Shown piece by piece: positions 1-13,073 of a stretch of DNA of 64,000 bases. A program made the position numbers and the translations under genes. Under the pieces are notes generated by a model. It was not told the DNA's origin and ran no database searches. It saw only the letters and a list, made by a program, of their open reading frames with translations. Where the stretch lies: positions 44,812 to 108,811 of the forward strand of contig QZCP01000132.1 of NCBI GenBank assembly GCA_003956705.1, written 5' to 3'. The stretch comes from Brevipalpus yothersi (taxonomy: Eukaryota; Arthropoda; Arachnida; Trombidiformes; Tenuipalpidae). Numbering within the stretch: the first letter of the stretch is position 1; every line of letters starts with the position of its first letter.

Positions 1-1227
1 TCTCACCTTCAGGCTGTCTGTGTGTTGACGGAAGAGGAAAATAAAAAATTAAGGTAATGAAAGAGCCTTCCGAGCGAAACAACGTCCTCCCTCATCCGAA
101 GCGAAACATAGGACCGGAATTCAAGTTTAATTACAATTTAACCTTGTTGTTGCGTTGATTCCGAAAAATGAACACTATTGGACTATCATACAGTTATGAG
201 AGAGAGAGAAAGAAAATATGAGGGAGAGAGAGAGGATACCTGAGCACAAGTTTTAAATTTCATTGCTTAATTATCTGACTCTTCAAGTTGTTCATTAATT
301 CAGTTACAATCATTTCTATTAGAACATTGAGCGTCTTTTTCTCACCCTCTTAGTTTTTTTGATTTCAAACGAAAAATTTTCCTTGACCTTCACTTCATCC
401 ATGATCATAGCAATTTTCGAGATCATTCTTGGTGACTCAAAAGAAACACGAAAGATTCTCACTCTTCTCTCTCTCTATCTCCCGATTCTTGATTCTTGTG
501 GATTGAATCTGATGGATTTGATATCTCATAAATTATGCTCTTCTTTTCAACAAGTGTCTTCAATTCATATGATTCAATCAAAAAAATTATGTTTACAAAG
601 CAAACGATGATGATGGCTGGATAAAATAGTGAGATCATTTTCTGGGTCGACATCAGAACAAGTGTGAATGCTAAGAAAGAATTATATTCTCGATTTATCC
701 TTGAAAATATACGTGCTGATTACGTTAATCGTTCTAGTTTTCTTTCTCTCTCTTTCCACCTCCTCCTTCTCCTATGGTGCTAAAAGTGTACACACACACA
801 CACACATAGGAAAAAGAGATAGAAAGCAAAAGTGGTCATAGTTAGTGAGTGTAAATACGTAAGTGTTGGTTAGTTAGTGGAAGTTTTCCGTTGAAAAAAA
901 AGGTTCTTATTTTTCTCATTTTGCCTGTGGCAATTTTTCATCCCTCCTTCTTGATCCGCCTTTTCGCACGATTTCGAAGGTAACTTTTCCATTGAAAATT
1001 TTTCTTTCTCCTCCTCCTCTTCTTCTTCTTCTCTTACTTTTCTTACTTCTTCACTCTCTCTTTCTCTTTTTTGGCTCCTTTTCTTTTTAGTTTAGCATTT
1101 CTTCACCTATTTTTCCACACCAATGCAATGCAATGTTACCTGTTGATGTTGCTTATATCATCATAACATTCTGCTGAATATTCTGTGTGTGTTGTGTGTG
1201 AATATTTTGTGAATATTTGAAATAACT
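1..1227. other. 5' flank of the RhoGAP gene, no coding sequence seen
   Basis: AT-rich, pyrimidine-rich sequence with short CA and TC/TTC microsatellites (a CA run near 790-806). Short open frames exist on both strands but are low in complexity and resemble nothing I know. It probably holds the promoter and 5' UTR of the downstream gene. No TATA box or initiator could be assigned with confidence. Confidence 0.4.
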
Positions 1228-3311
1228 ATGAATTCTCTTCGCTTCAATCATCATCACAATCACCATCATCAATATCAGCAACCACCGAGAACACATCAAA
1301 CCGCCAAGTTACACCATCACCAAAATTTTATCAAGCCATCAAACTACGAATGTGATGTGGTTGATGGCTATCGAGCACCGCGAAAAAATCATATACCAAC
1401 AAGTCGACAGCAACCATATCGATATGTGTATGTTAATTTGTTCTTTCTAATATCTTTTTTTTCCACAATTTTATTTTATCCACTTTTGACACCCAAATAT
1501 TCTGGATCGAATATATTCAATACACTCACATACATATATATTCTTCTCCTTCCGCACCCTTTCCATTACACACACATCAAACATAAACATCCACACACAT
1601 CCACTCATTACACTTACCTTCGAAGTGAATCTCGTTGACGGTGTTCAGTAGAATTCAGGTGATAACTTAGCGATAAAATATTGCCATCAAATTATACCAT
1701 GTGTGAGTGTGTATCTGGAGAATGTTTATGTTATGGATCCAACAGAGCATTCTTTTTCAATTCGAAGAATCTTTACTCTCTTTCTTTCTCTCTCTTCCTT
1801 TCTTTCGATTCGTGGGAAGATGAAAGAATCGTCCCAATGATGGAAAGTTGATGCACAGTTTATTTGTATACCTTTATGTGTGTGTGTGTGTGAGTGTATG
1901 TGGATATGTGTGTGTGTGTTTTTGGTAGTAGTTAGTAGTGTTCAGAAGACACATTTCTTCATCAACAACTTCTTTACCATTTTTTGAGGCTAACTTGTTT
2001 GTCCTTCGGATATGATTTAATTCAACTTCATTCACTTTTCAAGTACTCTTTTTCACAAATGGGCTTCTGATTGTAGGCAGTCAATTGTGTGTGTATGTGA
2101 GTATGAGTGTGTATGCATAAAATCACTTGTTAATAGTTAACACGATGATTGGCACTCGTATCGTAGTTGACGATATTAGATATTCGAATATTTGTTCGTG
2201 GCGGTGGCCATTAACAAGTGGCGAAAGTTGAATTTGTGTTTATATTTGATGAAAATCTACCGATTAGAGATTAATTTTTCTAAACTTCATTTGCCATTTC
2301 TCATACACACACTTTCAATTGTCTTATCGAATTATCGATTCATTGTTCTTATTTCTAAGGCTTGGTCTATTTGCTTATCCATCAATACCTTAATATTATG
2401 TTGTTAACACTTTTTGACGATGAGATCATCCTCAAGATTCATCATCACTATTCCGAAAAAAAAATTCTCTCCCATCGAATTGATGATCTCTTCTCTATCT
2501 CTTTGACCCTTTCGTTCCCATCACTTGTTGTTTCTGCTGATAGTTTCTCCACCCTTTAGATTGCTAGAAAAAAAAACAATTTCACAAAAGATTCATTAGC
2601 GAGCTTATTGTGGTGGAGAGCTATTAGAGGTGTATGACTGAAAGAATTGCGTCAAAAAACCCATGCAATAAGGTGTAGAGTAAAGTGTGTGTATTCTAGG
2701 TGTAGTAGTAGTGGCAGGATGAAAAATATCATTAATCTGATGCCTCTGTTGCCATAACTTGTCGACGCCTCATCTCTCTCCGATTCCATGTCATCCTGGT
2801 GAATTATTGTCGACCATTCGGTTCCACCAGATTCTCATGTTCAAATGGGCAATCATGCACTTGTGAGCCTCTCTTGATTATCAGGATGTTTCAGTGTAAA
2901 ATGAAATTTTATGATTCAATCTCTACCATGAGAAGTACATTGATGGTGATGGGCTTGTGGTGAGAGAGAGGAAATTCGATGAGATCATAATACATCAATA
3001 CATTAGCCAGTCAAAGTGAGACAAACATATTAACTAGATCAAATGTAATCATTTTTGATCCATTTATATTTATATTTATTTCTTTTCACTTAATATTCAC
3101 CTTCATTTTCACCTGTTTGTTCATCGATGTGATAGACATGTGTTGCGTGAGCGTGGACAAGGAATAGATTTTTTTTTCTTCACACGCTTTCTTTCTTTCT
3201 CTCTCTTCTTTCTTATTTCTTACACAAAATTAACATCTTATTGGTGAGATATTCATGCTTCCAGAAGCTATCGAAGAGAAAGAACAAGCAGAAGAAGAAG
3301 AAGGGAAAGAT

Positions 3312-3342
<31 letters not shown>

Positions 3343-5060
3343 GAGGGAAGATTCTTTTTGAAACTTTTTCAAAAGTTTCTTGTTGCATATAGTGTATATA
3401 AAAGTTATTTGAAAAGGAGGAAAGAAAGAAAATCTTCTCTCTCTCTCTCTTTCTCTCTCTTTCTCTCCTTCCTTTAGTCTCACTCAGTCACTCCAGATTC
3501 GTTATACCCACACATTCCGTGGATGGCCGAAACGACGACGACGACGGATCTTCATCTTCATTGAGTATCGAGCCTCCACTTTCGGCTTCTTACTTTGGCC
3601 CGAGTCATTCGCCCTTCTTCTTGATATTCGTTCTTCATTATGGTGGTGATGAGAGTGAATGTGTGAGCTTAATTCATCCCTCAAACACTTATCATTCTAT
3701 ATTCTAGTGTCTCTTTCTTTTTACGATTCAATATTACCTTTTTTTCAATCATCTCAAACTATCGGCAGATAGTTATGTTTGTGTAGAGTGTGTTTTTTTG
3801 ATGATCATCTTCACCATCTTCGTTATGTGATGGAGAGAGTGAAGACATCTTTTCGATTCTTCCTCTCTTTCTCTTTCTTTTAATTTCGATTGAGAATGAT
3901 TTTTCCCATCTTTTTACACACAATTTTGTCAAATTTTTTATTCCACATCTCTAACCTCCTATTCGAATGGTCAAGTGGGTTTAATGACAAGTTTTGTGTG
4001 TATGTTAACACCAATACTATCCAATTCATCATTGTGTGATCAAAATTAATTTGATGATGAAACTTTTGATCCAGATACTCTTGGGTAACGTGATAATCGG
4101 GACCTTAACGGTCTTATGTGATAATAGTGTATTTGCTACTGTGCCTCTTCTCTCATCGAGCTTCCATTACTTTAACTAGTCATACCAAATTAGTGGGAAC
4201 AAATTCATCATCACGAAAATGAAAATTTGTCGAAATTTATTTCCTAATATTCAACCACATTTCCACAGGGTTTCTGGATACTTAGCCGGTGAAGTGGACA
4301 CAAATGGAGCCGGTAAAACGAGGGTAAGTTAAATACATGTGTACATATAAATATATATAGAGCATGTGTTATCCTTATCTTTTCTAACCTCATTATTGAT
4401 GAGAAAATTGATTAATTCCTACTGATCATCTCACATAATGTGTTGTTTATGTAGACAGTGATGATAATCGAAAACTACATTGTTATGGATGATTCAGTAG
4501 TTAGTCGGTGAATGAAGTTTGTTTAGTGAGAAACTGGAAAAAATCATTCACCACACTTTGATTTGAAAATCTAACTTCCTGAGCTTATCAGCATGAAAAA
4601 GTGTGTAAATCTTTTAATTAGGTAGCAAAATTTTCTCTACACAACATTATGGAAGTCAATCTATTATCGAAACAAATAGTGATTCTCTACATTGATTTGC
4701 TGATATATCATAGTGCTCGAGCGTTTGAAATGTCGATGAATTTTATTTATCAATCTTTATGTCATATACTTGACAAAGTGATATATTTTCTTCTCTCACG
4801 TTTGATATATATTCCAACGTCTCAACAGGTCAGCTATGACAACTTTGAAGACAATATTGATGGAACCGAAAATCTTACTCCTAGTGAATGTGATCAAAAA
4901 TTTCATCGATTACCAGAAGGAATAGATATTGCTCTTCATCGAGCCAAAGTGTGGTCAAAATATGCCAAGGATATGATCACCTATATTGAAAGACGAACCC
5001 ATCTAGGTATGCAGACAATTTCAACATCAAAAATTTTCTTCATACTTTCTATCCTCTATT

Positions 5061-5137
<77 letters not shown>

Positions 5138-5646
5138 TCTTTCACAGCGAGTGTTGCACAATATTCTTTCAATTATTAATACGATAGTTCCTTGTCAAGG
5201 GCTCGAAATTCACTTAGATTCGTCATTTTGATTCTCGAGGAATTCCTTTCTCTTGTCCGCTTCAAGTCAAAATCTTGATGCTCAAAAATTCTTCAAACAC
5301 CCTCAGCCTCATATGATACCAGATTTCTTTTTTCTGACAATCTTTCCACTCATATTATTCATGCTTGTTTCTTTCTATCATCCCTCTCTCTCTCCTCAAA
5401 CTCCTCATGCAAATTGTGATTTTCTCATCTCACGAGATGGAAAGAAAGAAGATTTCGATTTCACTCTCATACTACAGGAATCTTCATTCCGTTGAGTGCT
5501 CAGTGTGTAGTCCTGTAGACCATAGGTACTGATTACTTGAGCCCACTGATATTTTCGGATTCATTCCTATCCCACATGATCTTTCTCTACAATTCTTCAA
5601 CGTGTTTAGATAAATTTCATGGATGAGCACAGCTATTCGATACATT

Positions 5647-5713
<67 letters not shown>

Positions 5714-6621
5714 AAAGAAAGAGAAAATAACTGCCTCACCAATCACTTTTATCCAGTCAATTCGTTGAGAGTTATCATTTTACTTAAATTCTATCTCAAA
5801 GAGGTACCTGAATTGCTTTGTGCCTCCAGGCTAGTAACCGGAAGGGCGTTTGGTTGTATGTGCACCCATCAAAGTGTGTCTTCTTCTTTCAATATTTCTG
5901 TCAACTTTTGATTGTTCAATTTTCTCAAGTGTAAATACAGTTGGAATAGTTGCTGTTTTATATGGTTAACTTTAGAACGAGAAATACACAAGAATGAAGA
6001 AAGGAATCGCTTCTCTATTCTTTTTTTGTAATGATGGACAGGAAACTGCTCATTCTGGCTGGTTTTCTTTACCGTAAAAATATAATGAAGAATTTGATTC
6101 ACAAAACAGGCTTCCGATTTGATAAAGTACAAGATTGTGTTCAATGTTTTTTCTTATTGACTATTTACAGCTATTGATCAACAACAGCTTATCACATGAT
6201 CACTGATTATCCATAATATTATCAAAATATTGTTACTCTGTTAATGGATGCTCGAAATCAGGTTCTTCCTTTCCCTTAATTAACTCTTGATCTAGTTGAC
6301 AGTCTTTTTTTTCTCTCTCTCTCTTCTCAATATTCAGGGAACCTGATTTCATATCGATTAATATGAACTTTTATTTATCCATCCAATTTCTTCGTGTTTT
6401 TATCATGGTCCAAAATCATATTTCCTTTTTCCGAAATGCATGTATATACAGTAAATAATTTGATTCATTGGAAGGAAGGTGAACCGGAGAAAAATTGAAA
6501 TTACTGATGATGTAAATGATTCGCAATTTTGCTCCTTTCTTTCACCACCAATTATACAGTGACTCAATAACCAGCAATTACGTAACCTCTTTAACATGAT
6601 TTTGTCTAACTGGGTGAAGCT

Positions 6622-6672
<51 letters not shown>

Positions 6673-9600
6673 ATTCCCTTAATGCTGATTTGCTCAGCAA
6701 TTCGATTTATCATCTCTCTCGCTTGTTGAGGGCTTGAATTTTACCGAATAAAAGAAGATGATGAAGAAGACGAAGAAGTCACTCAATTGATCACAAGTGC
6801 GAGATCATCGTTGAACTTTATCAAATACTTGAGAGGTGCCAATTTTTACAGCAATTTCACTCTTTTTTATCTTCTCTTTTTCTGCCTTGTCTATTTTTCG
6901 AAACTTGAAGTTACTGAAATAATCTTAAAAACAATGAATACTTGGAATATCTCTCTTTACAATGTACTTTGATCGAAGTTCTCTCTCTCCAATCTTCTTT
7001 TGGTCTTCTGGTCTTCTGGTCTATTGGTCTTACTTTTTTATCTCGTCTTACATCCATCAATTGCTCTTGCATGTCTCGACGCACTTAGCATCAATTTTTT
7101 TACCATTCCTCCACTCATTTCGATACTGTTTATCAAGAATGGACTGAAGAATGGTGTAAAATTTGAGTGTAGAATGGCAAAAACTAGGCTTAAAAAGGAC
7201 CATCGAAAGAAATTGTGACGATGAGGATTATAATGAGAATTGAGAAGGTGGAGAGAGAGAAGATGCTGCTGATGCTGGTCAGGATGAACTATTTTAAGAG
7301 TGTTAGGTGAATGATGGTAATGATTGCTTCTTCGATTCAATGAGCTCAAGTTGTCTTCATGTTTTTCCAACTCTTTCTTCATCCCTTAATCTTTGCGAGG
7401 GAGAGAGATAGCTAGTGATAACGAAATGATGGTAAAGTGATGTGGATGAAAAAAAGGATGATGCTTTGGATTCAGAAGATGTGAAAAATGATCGAGAGAG
7501 AGAGTGTGTGTGTAAAGTGTGGACAGTGTCAGTGATGAGTATGAAAAAGTGCACTAAAACACGCTCTAATTCAGTGTATTTCATCTTTGATTAAAGCTGG
7601 TGAGGAGAAAAAATTTTTACTTGTGGGAATAACTCAAGATGTCATCTCTTAAGTGATCTGATGCTACCCTGAAGATTTATATATATATATATGTACACAA
7701 GAGGTATTGAAGAGCAGAAAAGATGGAGGAAGCAGAAAAGCGATAATACTGATGTGGTTATGTGTGTAAGATGAAAAGGATAAGTGTGGCCTGAGATGTA
7801 AATGGCTAATCTTTCAAATCAAATTATTATAACCAATTTGATTTGCTCACTTTTTGTGTGTATGATTCACACTCACATACAATTTTGACTGATTCATATT
7901 CGATAGATTTACCTTCATCACGATTCAGATTCAGATTATTATGATTATTAGGATAATTACATGCTGATGATCGAAGCTTGTTATTCAAAAGCTTCCATCT
8001 TTTTTTCCATCTTCATCGAGACAACCATTCTATTACCTTACACCTAGGTCGTTCTGATTCGAATTGTTTCATCCATCCTTTTATTCTACTCTACAATCTT
8101 GTTTTTTCCACCAACTTTTTTTTCTCAAATTCATGATAATAAATTCATCATTCATCCATATTTGAAGATTTCAAAAATATTATCAGGTGCAGTCAACCCT
8201 TTTTTGCTCAAATATTATTTTTCTTTATCTCTCTCTCTCTCTTTCTCTCTCTCTCTTGCTCTTGATTGAATGTACTTTCCATCTTTTGTTCATTGCTCAT
8301 CTGAGATTCTTCTTCTTATTATAAACTCATTATGTCTTTCTTTTTCTCTCTCCAGATGAGGAACACGCCAAAAATCTTATCAAATTAGCTCAAACAATGA
8401 AGCCAGCATTTAAAGAGGAGGTAAAAATTGACTTCCGACTTTATTTATTTGTTGATTCAACAATAAATAAAATTAATTATACTAATTTTTCACTTTTTCT
8501 TTCGTACACTTTTCTCTCATCTCTCCTTACTACCTTTTTTTGCCTTATCCAGTCATATCTTCCATTTCAATCCATATATTGTGGTGCTTTGGATCAAGAC
8601 ATCGAAAATAGTAATAATTGTAGTGCAAATTGTTCATTAATACTAGGACATAAATTTATCGAGCCATTGACAGCACGCCGTAATGAGCATGAAAAAATTC
8701 GTAAACAGATAAAACAAGAATGGCAACGAGAAGTGAAACGTACTCATGATGCGGTGAACAATATGAGAAAAGCTCAAAATCTATATTACCAAAGACACCA
8801 AGAATATGAAAGAGCTCGAACCTCTTTGCGTACTGTGGAAACAGGGACCGAAGGACTTGTCGATCAAAATAAGATCGATCGAAAGCGTAAATTGGACGAA
8901 GAAGCTTGTGCTCGAGCCCAAGAGGCTGAGATCAGTTACAGGAATGCCGTAACTGAAGCTAATGAGCGGTAAGCATTAGCAATTGAAGTGATGAAATTAT
9001 CAGCACAATCAAATTCAACTACTCACCATCTTGGTTAGCGTCATTGTCAGCGTTGTCATCCCTTTAGCACTGAACTAACTGTGATAGTAGTGTAATAGCC
9101 AAGAAAAAATTCTCTATCTCACATCTCGCTTGGGAAATGAATAGAGTGGCATTCTTGAAGATGGTTTGATATTCCAACCCAGCTTCAAATCTTTGAGCTT
9201 ACCTTTTCACTCAAGCATCACCTTTCTCTACCATCTTATCCATCTATCATATCTTCTTCTACTTACACACATCTTTTACACTTACTTTCAATTCGTTTCG
9301 CTTGATGTATTCTTCAATATTGCTGAATTGCGAGAATAGATTTTTATTTCTAATTCATTTTCCAAAAGTCCAGCAACATAATCAGAAAACATGCCATTTC
9401 CTGATTTAACAAGCTGAAAATCACTGAATTTATATATATACACTCGTCAAATAGATTCTAAAATTGCCAATCGAACTGATATTATCATCATCTTCTTCTC
9501 TATCTTTTTTTCCAGGACACGAATTAGGGAAGAAGTGAAAAAAGAATTACTCATACGAATTCGAGAGCTATTACATCAATGTGATCAAACTTTGAAAGCA

Positions 9601-11945
9601 GTCACAGTAGCATACTTTCAATCTCAGCACACTGTTTCCGCTCCTTTGCCTGTGCAGTTTCAAACTCTATGTGAAAGCTCTAGATTATACGAACCCGGAA
9701 GTCAGTATATTGAATTCGTTAAACGAATTAAACAGCCCTCAGACACTGATGGTCAATTAGTAGTTTACAAATTTGAGCCTTACGATGGTGGTCCTAAGAG
9801 TGGTACACGACAAGGTCGAAGTGCTTCCGAATCGGACTCAGGTGAAAGTGGTGAAGATGCTCGGACAAGTCCCAAAGCAAGTACATTGACAGTTTCTTCT
9901 GGAGAAGAGCATGAACTGGATATTGAATCTCATCGTAAGTATCCACTTTGAAAATATTTCCTCTCACTTGCTCGCTTATTTGATTTTCAAACTTACTAGT
10001 AAGCTTGCAGTGATGAGGGATAAATAATCGATCACTGTTCAACATGGAATCCTCATGCAATTCATCATCTGCTCAAGGAATGATGTCTCAATAAGGCGAT
10101 AAGATATTTCTTCAAGAATAGGCAAGCTCACCCTCTAGGCTTGTGACATGGGATTTACTTTCCATCAAAAATTATCATGACTTTTGACAAATTTGTTGAA
10201 AGATTTTCGTTCTAGCAAGCAAAGATGGGCTGATGAATTGCATAAGAACAAATTTAGATTTACATGGAAATTGCACCAAAAACTCTTCAATAATTTGAAT
10301 GGATGATTTTTCTCTCTCTCAATTTAGGCGACACTGGCAGCGGAGCCAATATGAAGAGTTCCTCATCGAAAGCTTCGCAAAGTCATCACTTTCGACGATT
10401 GAAAGCCCCATCAAAATGTCGAGAATGTGATACTTACGTTTGTTTCCAAGGACTTGAATGTACTCAGGTGAGTTGAATTTGAGGATAAAATTGTGTGACA
10501 TTAACCATTCAATTTTGTATGAATAACATTCCAAAAGTACATCTTTCTGATATGATTGTTCACCTTCTCTTCACTCTTTTTAGTGTGGACTCACCTGTCA
10601 TCGAAAATGTCTCGCTGAACTCAACATTGCCTGTGGGCATAGAAAAGACCATCGTAGAATGACCACCTTTGGCGTGGATCTCAAATCAGTTATAGATGAT
10701 ATTCCATATTTAGTGGTCAAGTGTGTATCGGAATTGGAGAAAAGAGGAACCAATATCAAGGGAATCTATCGAGTCAGCAGTGTCAAGTCAAGGGTTGAAA
10801 AGTTGTGTCAAAATTTTGAAAATGGAGCTGAACTTGTGGATATATCGGAAGTTTCACCCAACATAATAGCAAATGTTCTCAAAAATTATCTGAGACAATT
10901 GCCAGAACCTCTAATGACATTCAAATCTTATCCTGATTTTATACAAATAGCCAAACAAAATCCTGCTAGTTCTCATGATTGTGAAGATGATTCCGAAGTA
11001 GCTGATAGAATTGTTTCTCAGCTGAAAAATGCTGCTTCCAAATTACCACCGATACACTTTCGAACTCTCTCCTACTTATGTCATCACTTAAAGCGAGTCG
11101 CTGAAAATCATCTAGTTAATTCAATGACCCCTTCAAATTTGGGAATTGTTTGGGGTCCAACATTATTACGATCTAGTGAAACAGCCTCGTTAAGCTCACT
11201 GGTGGACACTGCTCATCAAGCGAGAGTGGTTCAACTGTTGATCACATATGCTGATCGAGTTTTTGGTCCTCCAGAATCAATTGGTACTGAAAATAATTCA
11301 GTTGAAGAGGCTGAAGGTATAGAGTTACCCTACGATTGTGTTGAAGAGGATGTTGATCCATCTGAATGTACCATGACGATGACCATTATTCGAGCCTCAA
11401 GTGAAGATACGATGGACAACTCTTCTGATAGTTCTTCTACTCGAATCAGTCGTGGAGGAAGAGTAATGGACTTTTCACCGATAAATAATAATAACAATAA
11501 TAATAATAATATCAACAACAATAATCCGGAGAAGGGTTCCCACTCTATATACCCATCGAAATCATCATCAGTGATAAAGCTCTCTGGGCAGCAAATTTTG
11601 ACAAGTTCTTTTAATCCTTCTAAATCTCTCAGCGAATGTAGCACAATGAATGCTCGGCCATCAATAAATGAGCTGAGAAGACAATTTTTTACTGGTTCTC
11701 CAACTCAACTTCGCTCTCTACCTACCACTTCGAGTGTTTCAAGTTCATCATCATTATCGTTACCACATGCATCTTCACTTTCCTCTTCACCATTAAATTC
11801 AACATTTTCGCTTTCACAGCATCAACCGAAAGTCAAAAATTCTCTCTCAAGCCTATCAAAAAGTTTGTCACATTCATCTTCATCACAAAGTATCGATCGA
11901 TCTTTGCGAAACAAAGGCGACGATAGCGAGCTCAAATATATTTGA
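1228..11945 (+). CDS. F-BAR, C1 and RhoGAP domain protein (ARHGAP29/ARHGAP45/GMIP, worm SPV-1 family)
   Basis: Eight exons join in phase: 1228-1427, 4269-4323, 4829-5006, 8356-8420, 8553-8968, 9516-9934, 10328-10467 and 10584-11945, giving about 944 residues. Residues 100-370 form an F-BAR membrane-curving domain; LHRAKVWSKYAKDMITYIE and LPFQSIYCGALDQD are near-diagnostic of this family. A C1 zinc finger follows at about 465-508 (HHFRRLKAPSKC, with paired Cys to ACGH). The RhoGAP domain is at about 520-715, with the arginine finger in GIYRVSS (R554). The tail is rich in Ser and Asn and probably disordered. Family members hydrolyse RhoA-GTP at membranes and tune actomyosin tension. The His-rich first exon is the weakest part: it fits in phase and has a GTATGT donor, but is not conserved. 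Intron 1428-4268 and intron 5007-8355 are long; the others are 100-550 bp. Confidence 0.88.
5065..5134. repeat. (TC)n microsatellite, about 35 units, intronic
   Basis: An essentially perfect TC dinucleotide run lying just after the donor of the third intron of the RhoGAP gene. It explains the Ser/Leu-rich open frame that reads out of the preceding exon. Confidence 0.98.
5650..5710. repeat. (GA)n microsatellite, intronic
   Basis: An essentially perfect AG/GA run of about 30 units in the same intron as the TC tract 0.5 kb upstream. The two transcripts are complementary. Confidence 0.98.
6624..6670. repeat. (TC)n microsatellite, intronic
   Basis: A perfect TC run of about 23 units, the third long dinucleotide tract of the 3.3-kb intron 5007-8355. 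The rest of this intron shows no recognisable coding or mobile element. Confidence 0.97.
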
Positions 11946-13073
11946 ATTATGTGTTTATGTTATTAAAAAATTTGGAATGATTGATTGTTGAAGAGCAAAA
12001 TATGTGAAGAAAATTTTCTCGTTAATTAAGAAAATTTTGAAATCGATATGAAAAGTATTTTGTGATTATCTGGTTGATAAAAGGGTTGAAAAATAATTGT
12101 TGCGACGTATGAATGCAAAGCTCTCTTTTTTGCTCTTGGAATATTTATTTTGTTTGTAAAATATCTCCCTAGTCATCAAATCACTGTACCAATAAACCAT
12201 AAGAAAAATTCTCACAGAAATTTTTACGCTTCTGATTGTCATTCGGGAAGAGGAATTTCAAAATATCCCTTCAATAATCCAAACGAACAATTCATTTAAA
12301 ATCTTATCGAACATTCTCAATCGAATTTCTTGAGAACACTTCCGAAAAAAAGCTGGAAATTTGATAATTCCAAAATCAGATAGTGATGGTTGTATTGCAA
12401 AAAGCTTAATCAACCACTCTCCTGAAGCTTGTTGAGCTAATCTGAAATTTAATTCAGAATAATTTTTCTAACTCATCACTACATCTTCTTGCTATCAGTG
12501 ATATTTGGCAAACTGCTCGAACAGAAGTTTCAAATATTTTCCATAAATTTCGAATGCTATAGCACTCGCTCCGCTGAATCAAACCCCAGTTCAACATGAA
12601 AGAGCAGAAAAATTCTGCCACTATGCTTAATAGGATCAGAAATCGAAAAATTTTTTCTCTTCAAACTGATCTCATGAAATCGAGAAAATCGAGAAAATTC
12701 GGCGATCAGATGGAAGACAAATGCAATGCAATATCTTGCTCAGTGCGCCACCAGAACAGCATGAAGAGTGCTCACAAGCATTTTTATTGCATGTATTGCT
12801 TTTTGCAGTGACCGAATCAATACACTGTGTTGACTTTTTTATTTTATTTTAAAAATGATAAACAAACACTTGTCGTGAGTTTAAATTGTGATTCGAAATT
12901 ATCAATGGTATAAATTGGTGTATGCCCTGTTATCAATATCTTTTTGGTGTATCATCTTTTGAATTTGATAACCATTATCATTTTCCTCTCCCTCTGTCTC
13001 TCGGTCTCTCTCCTGATTTGATTGTATTGTTTTGAGACGGGCGTGTTTTTCTGCTCATTACAATTCCCTAGAC
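11946..13073. other. 3' UTR of the RhoGAP gene and 5' flank of Rabex-5
   Basis: A canonical AATAAA at 12191-12196 lies about 250 bp after the RhoGAP stop and is the likely poly(A) signal. The rest is AT-rich. A 71-codon open frame at 12596-12811 has no family resemblance and is not called. Confidence 0.5.

Noticed and set aside
3241..3483. Overlapping Lys-rich (+) and Leu/Arg-rich (-) open frames
   Set aside because: Translations of AAG/GAA and TC simple sequence; no complexity, inside an intron of the RhoGAP gene.
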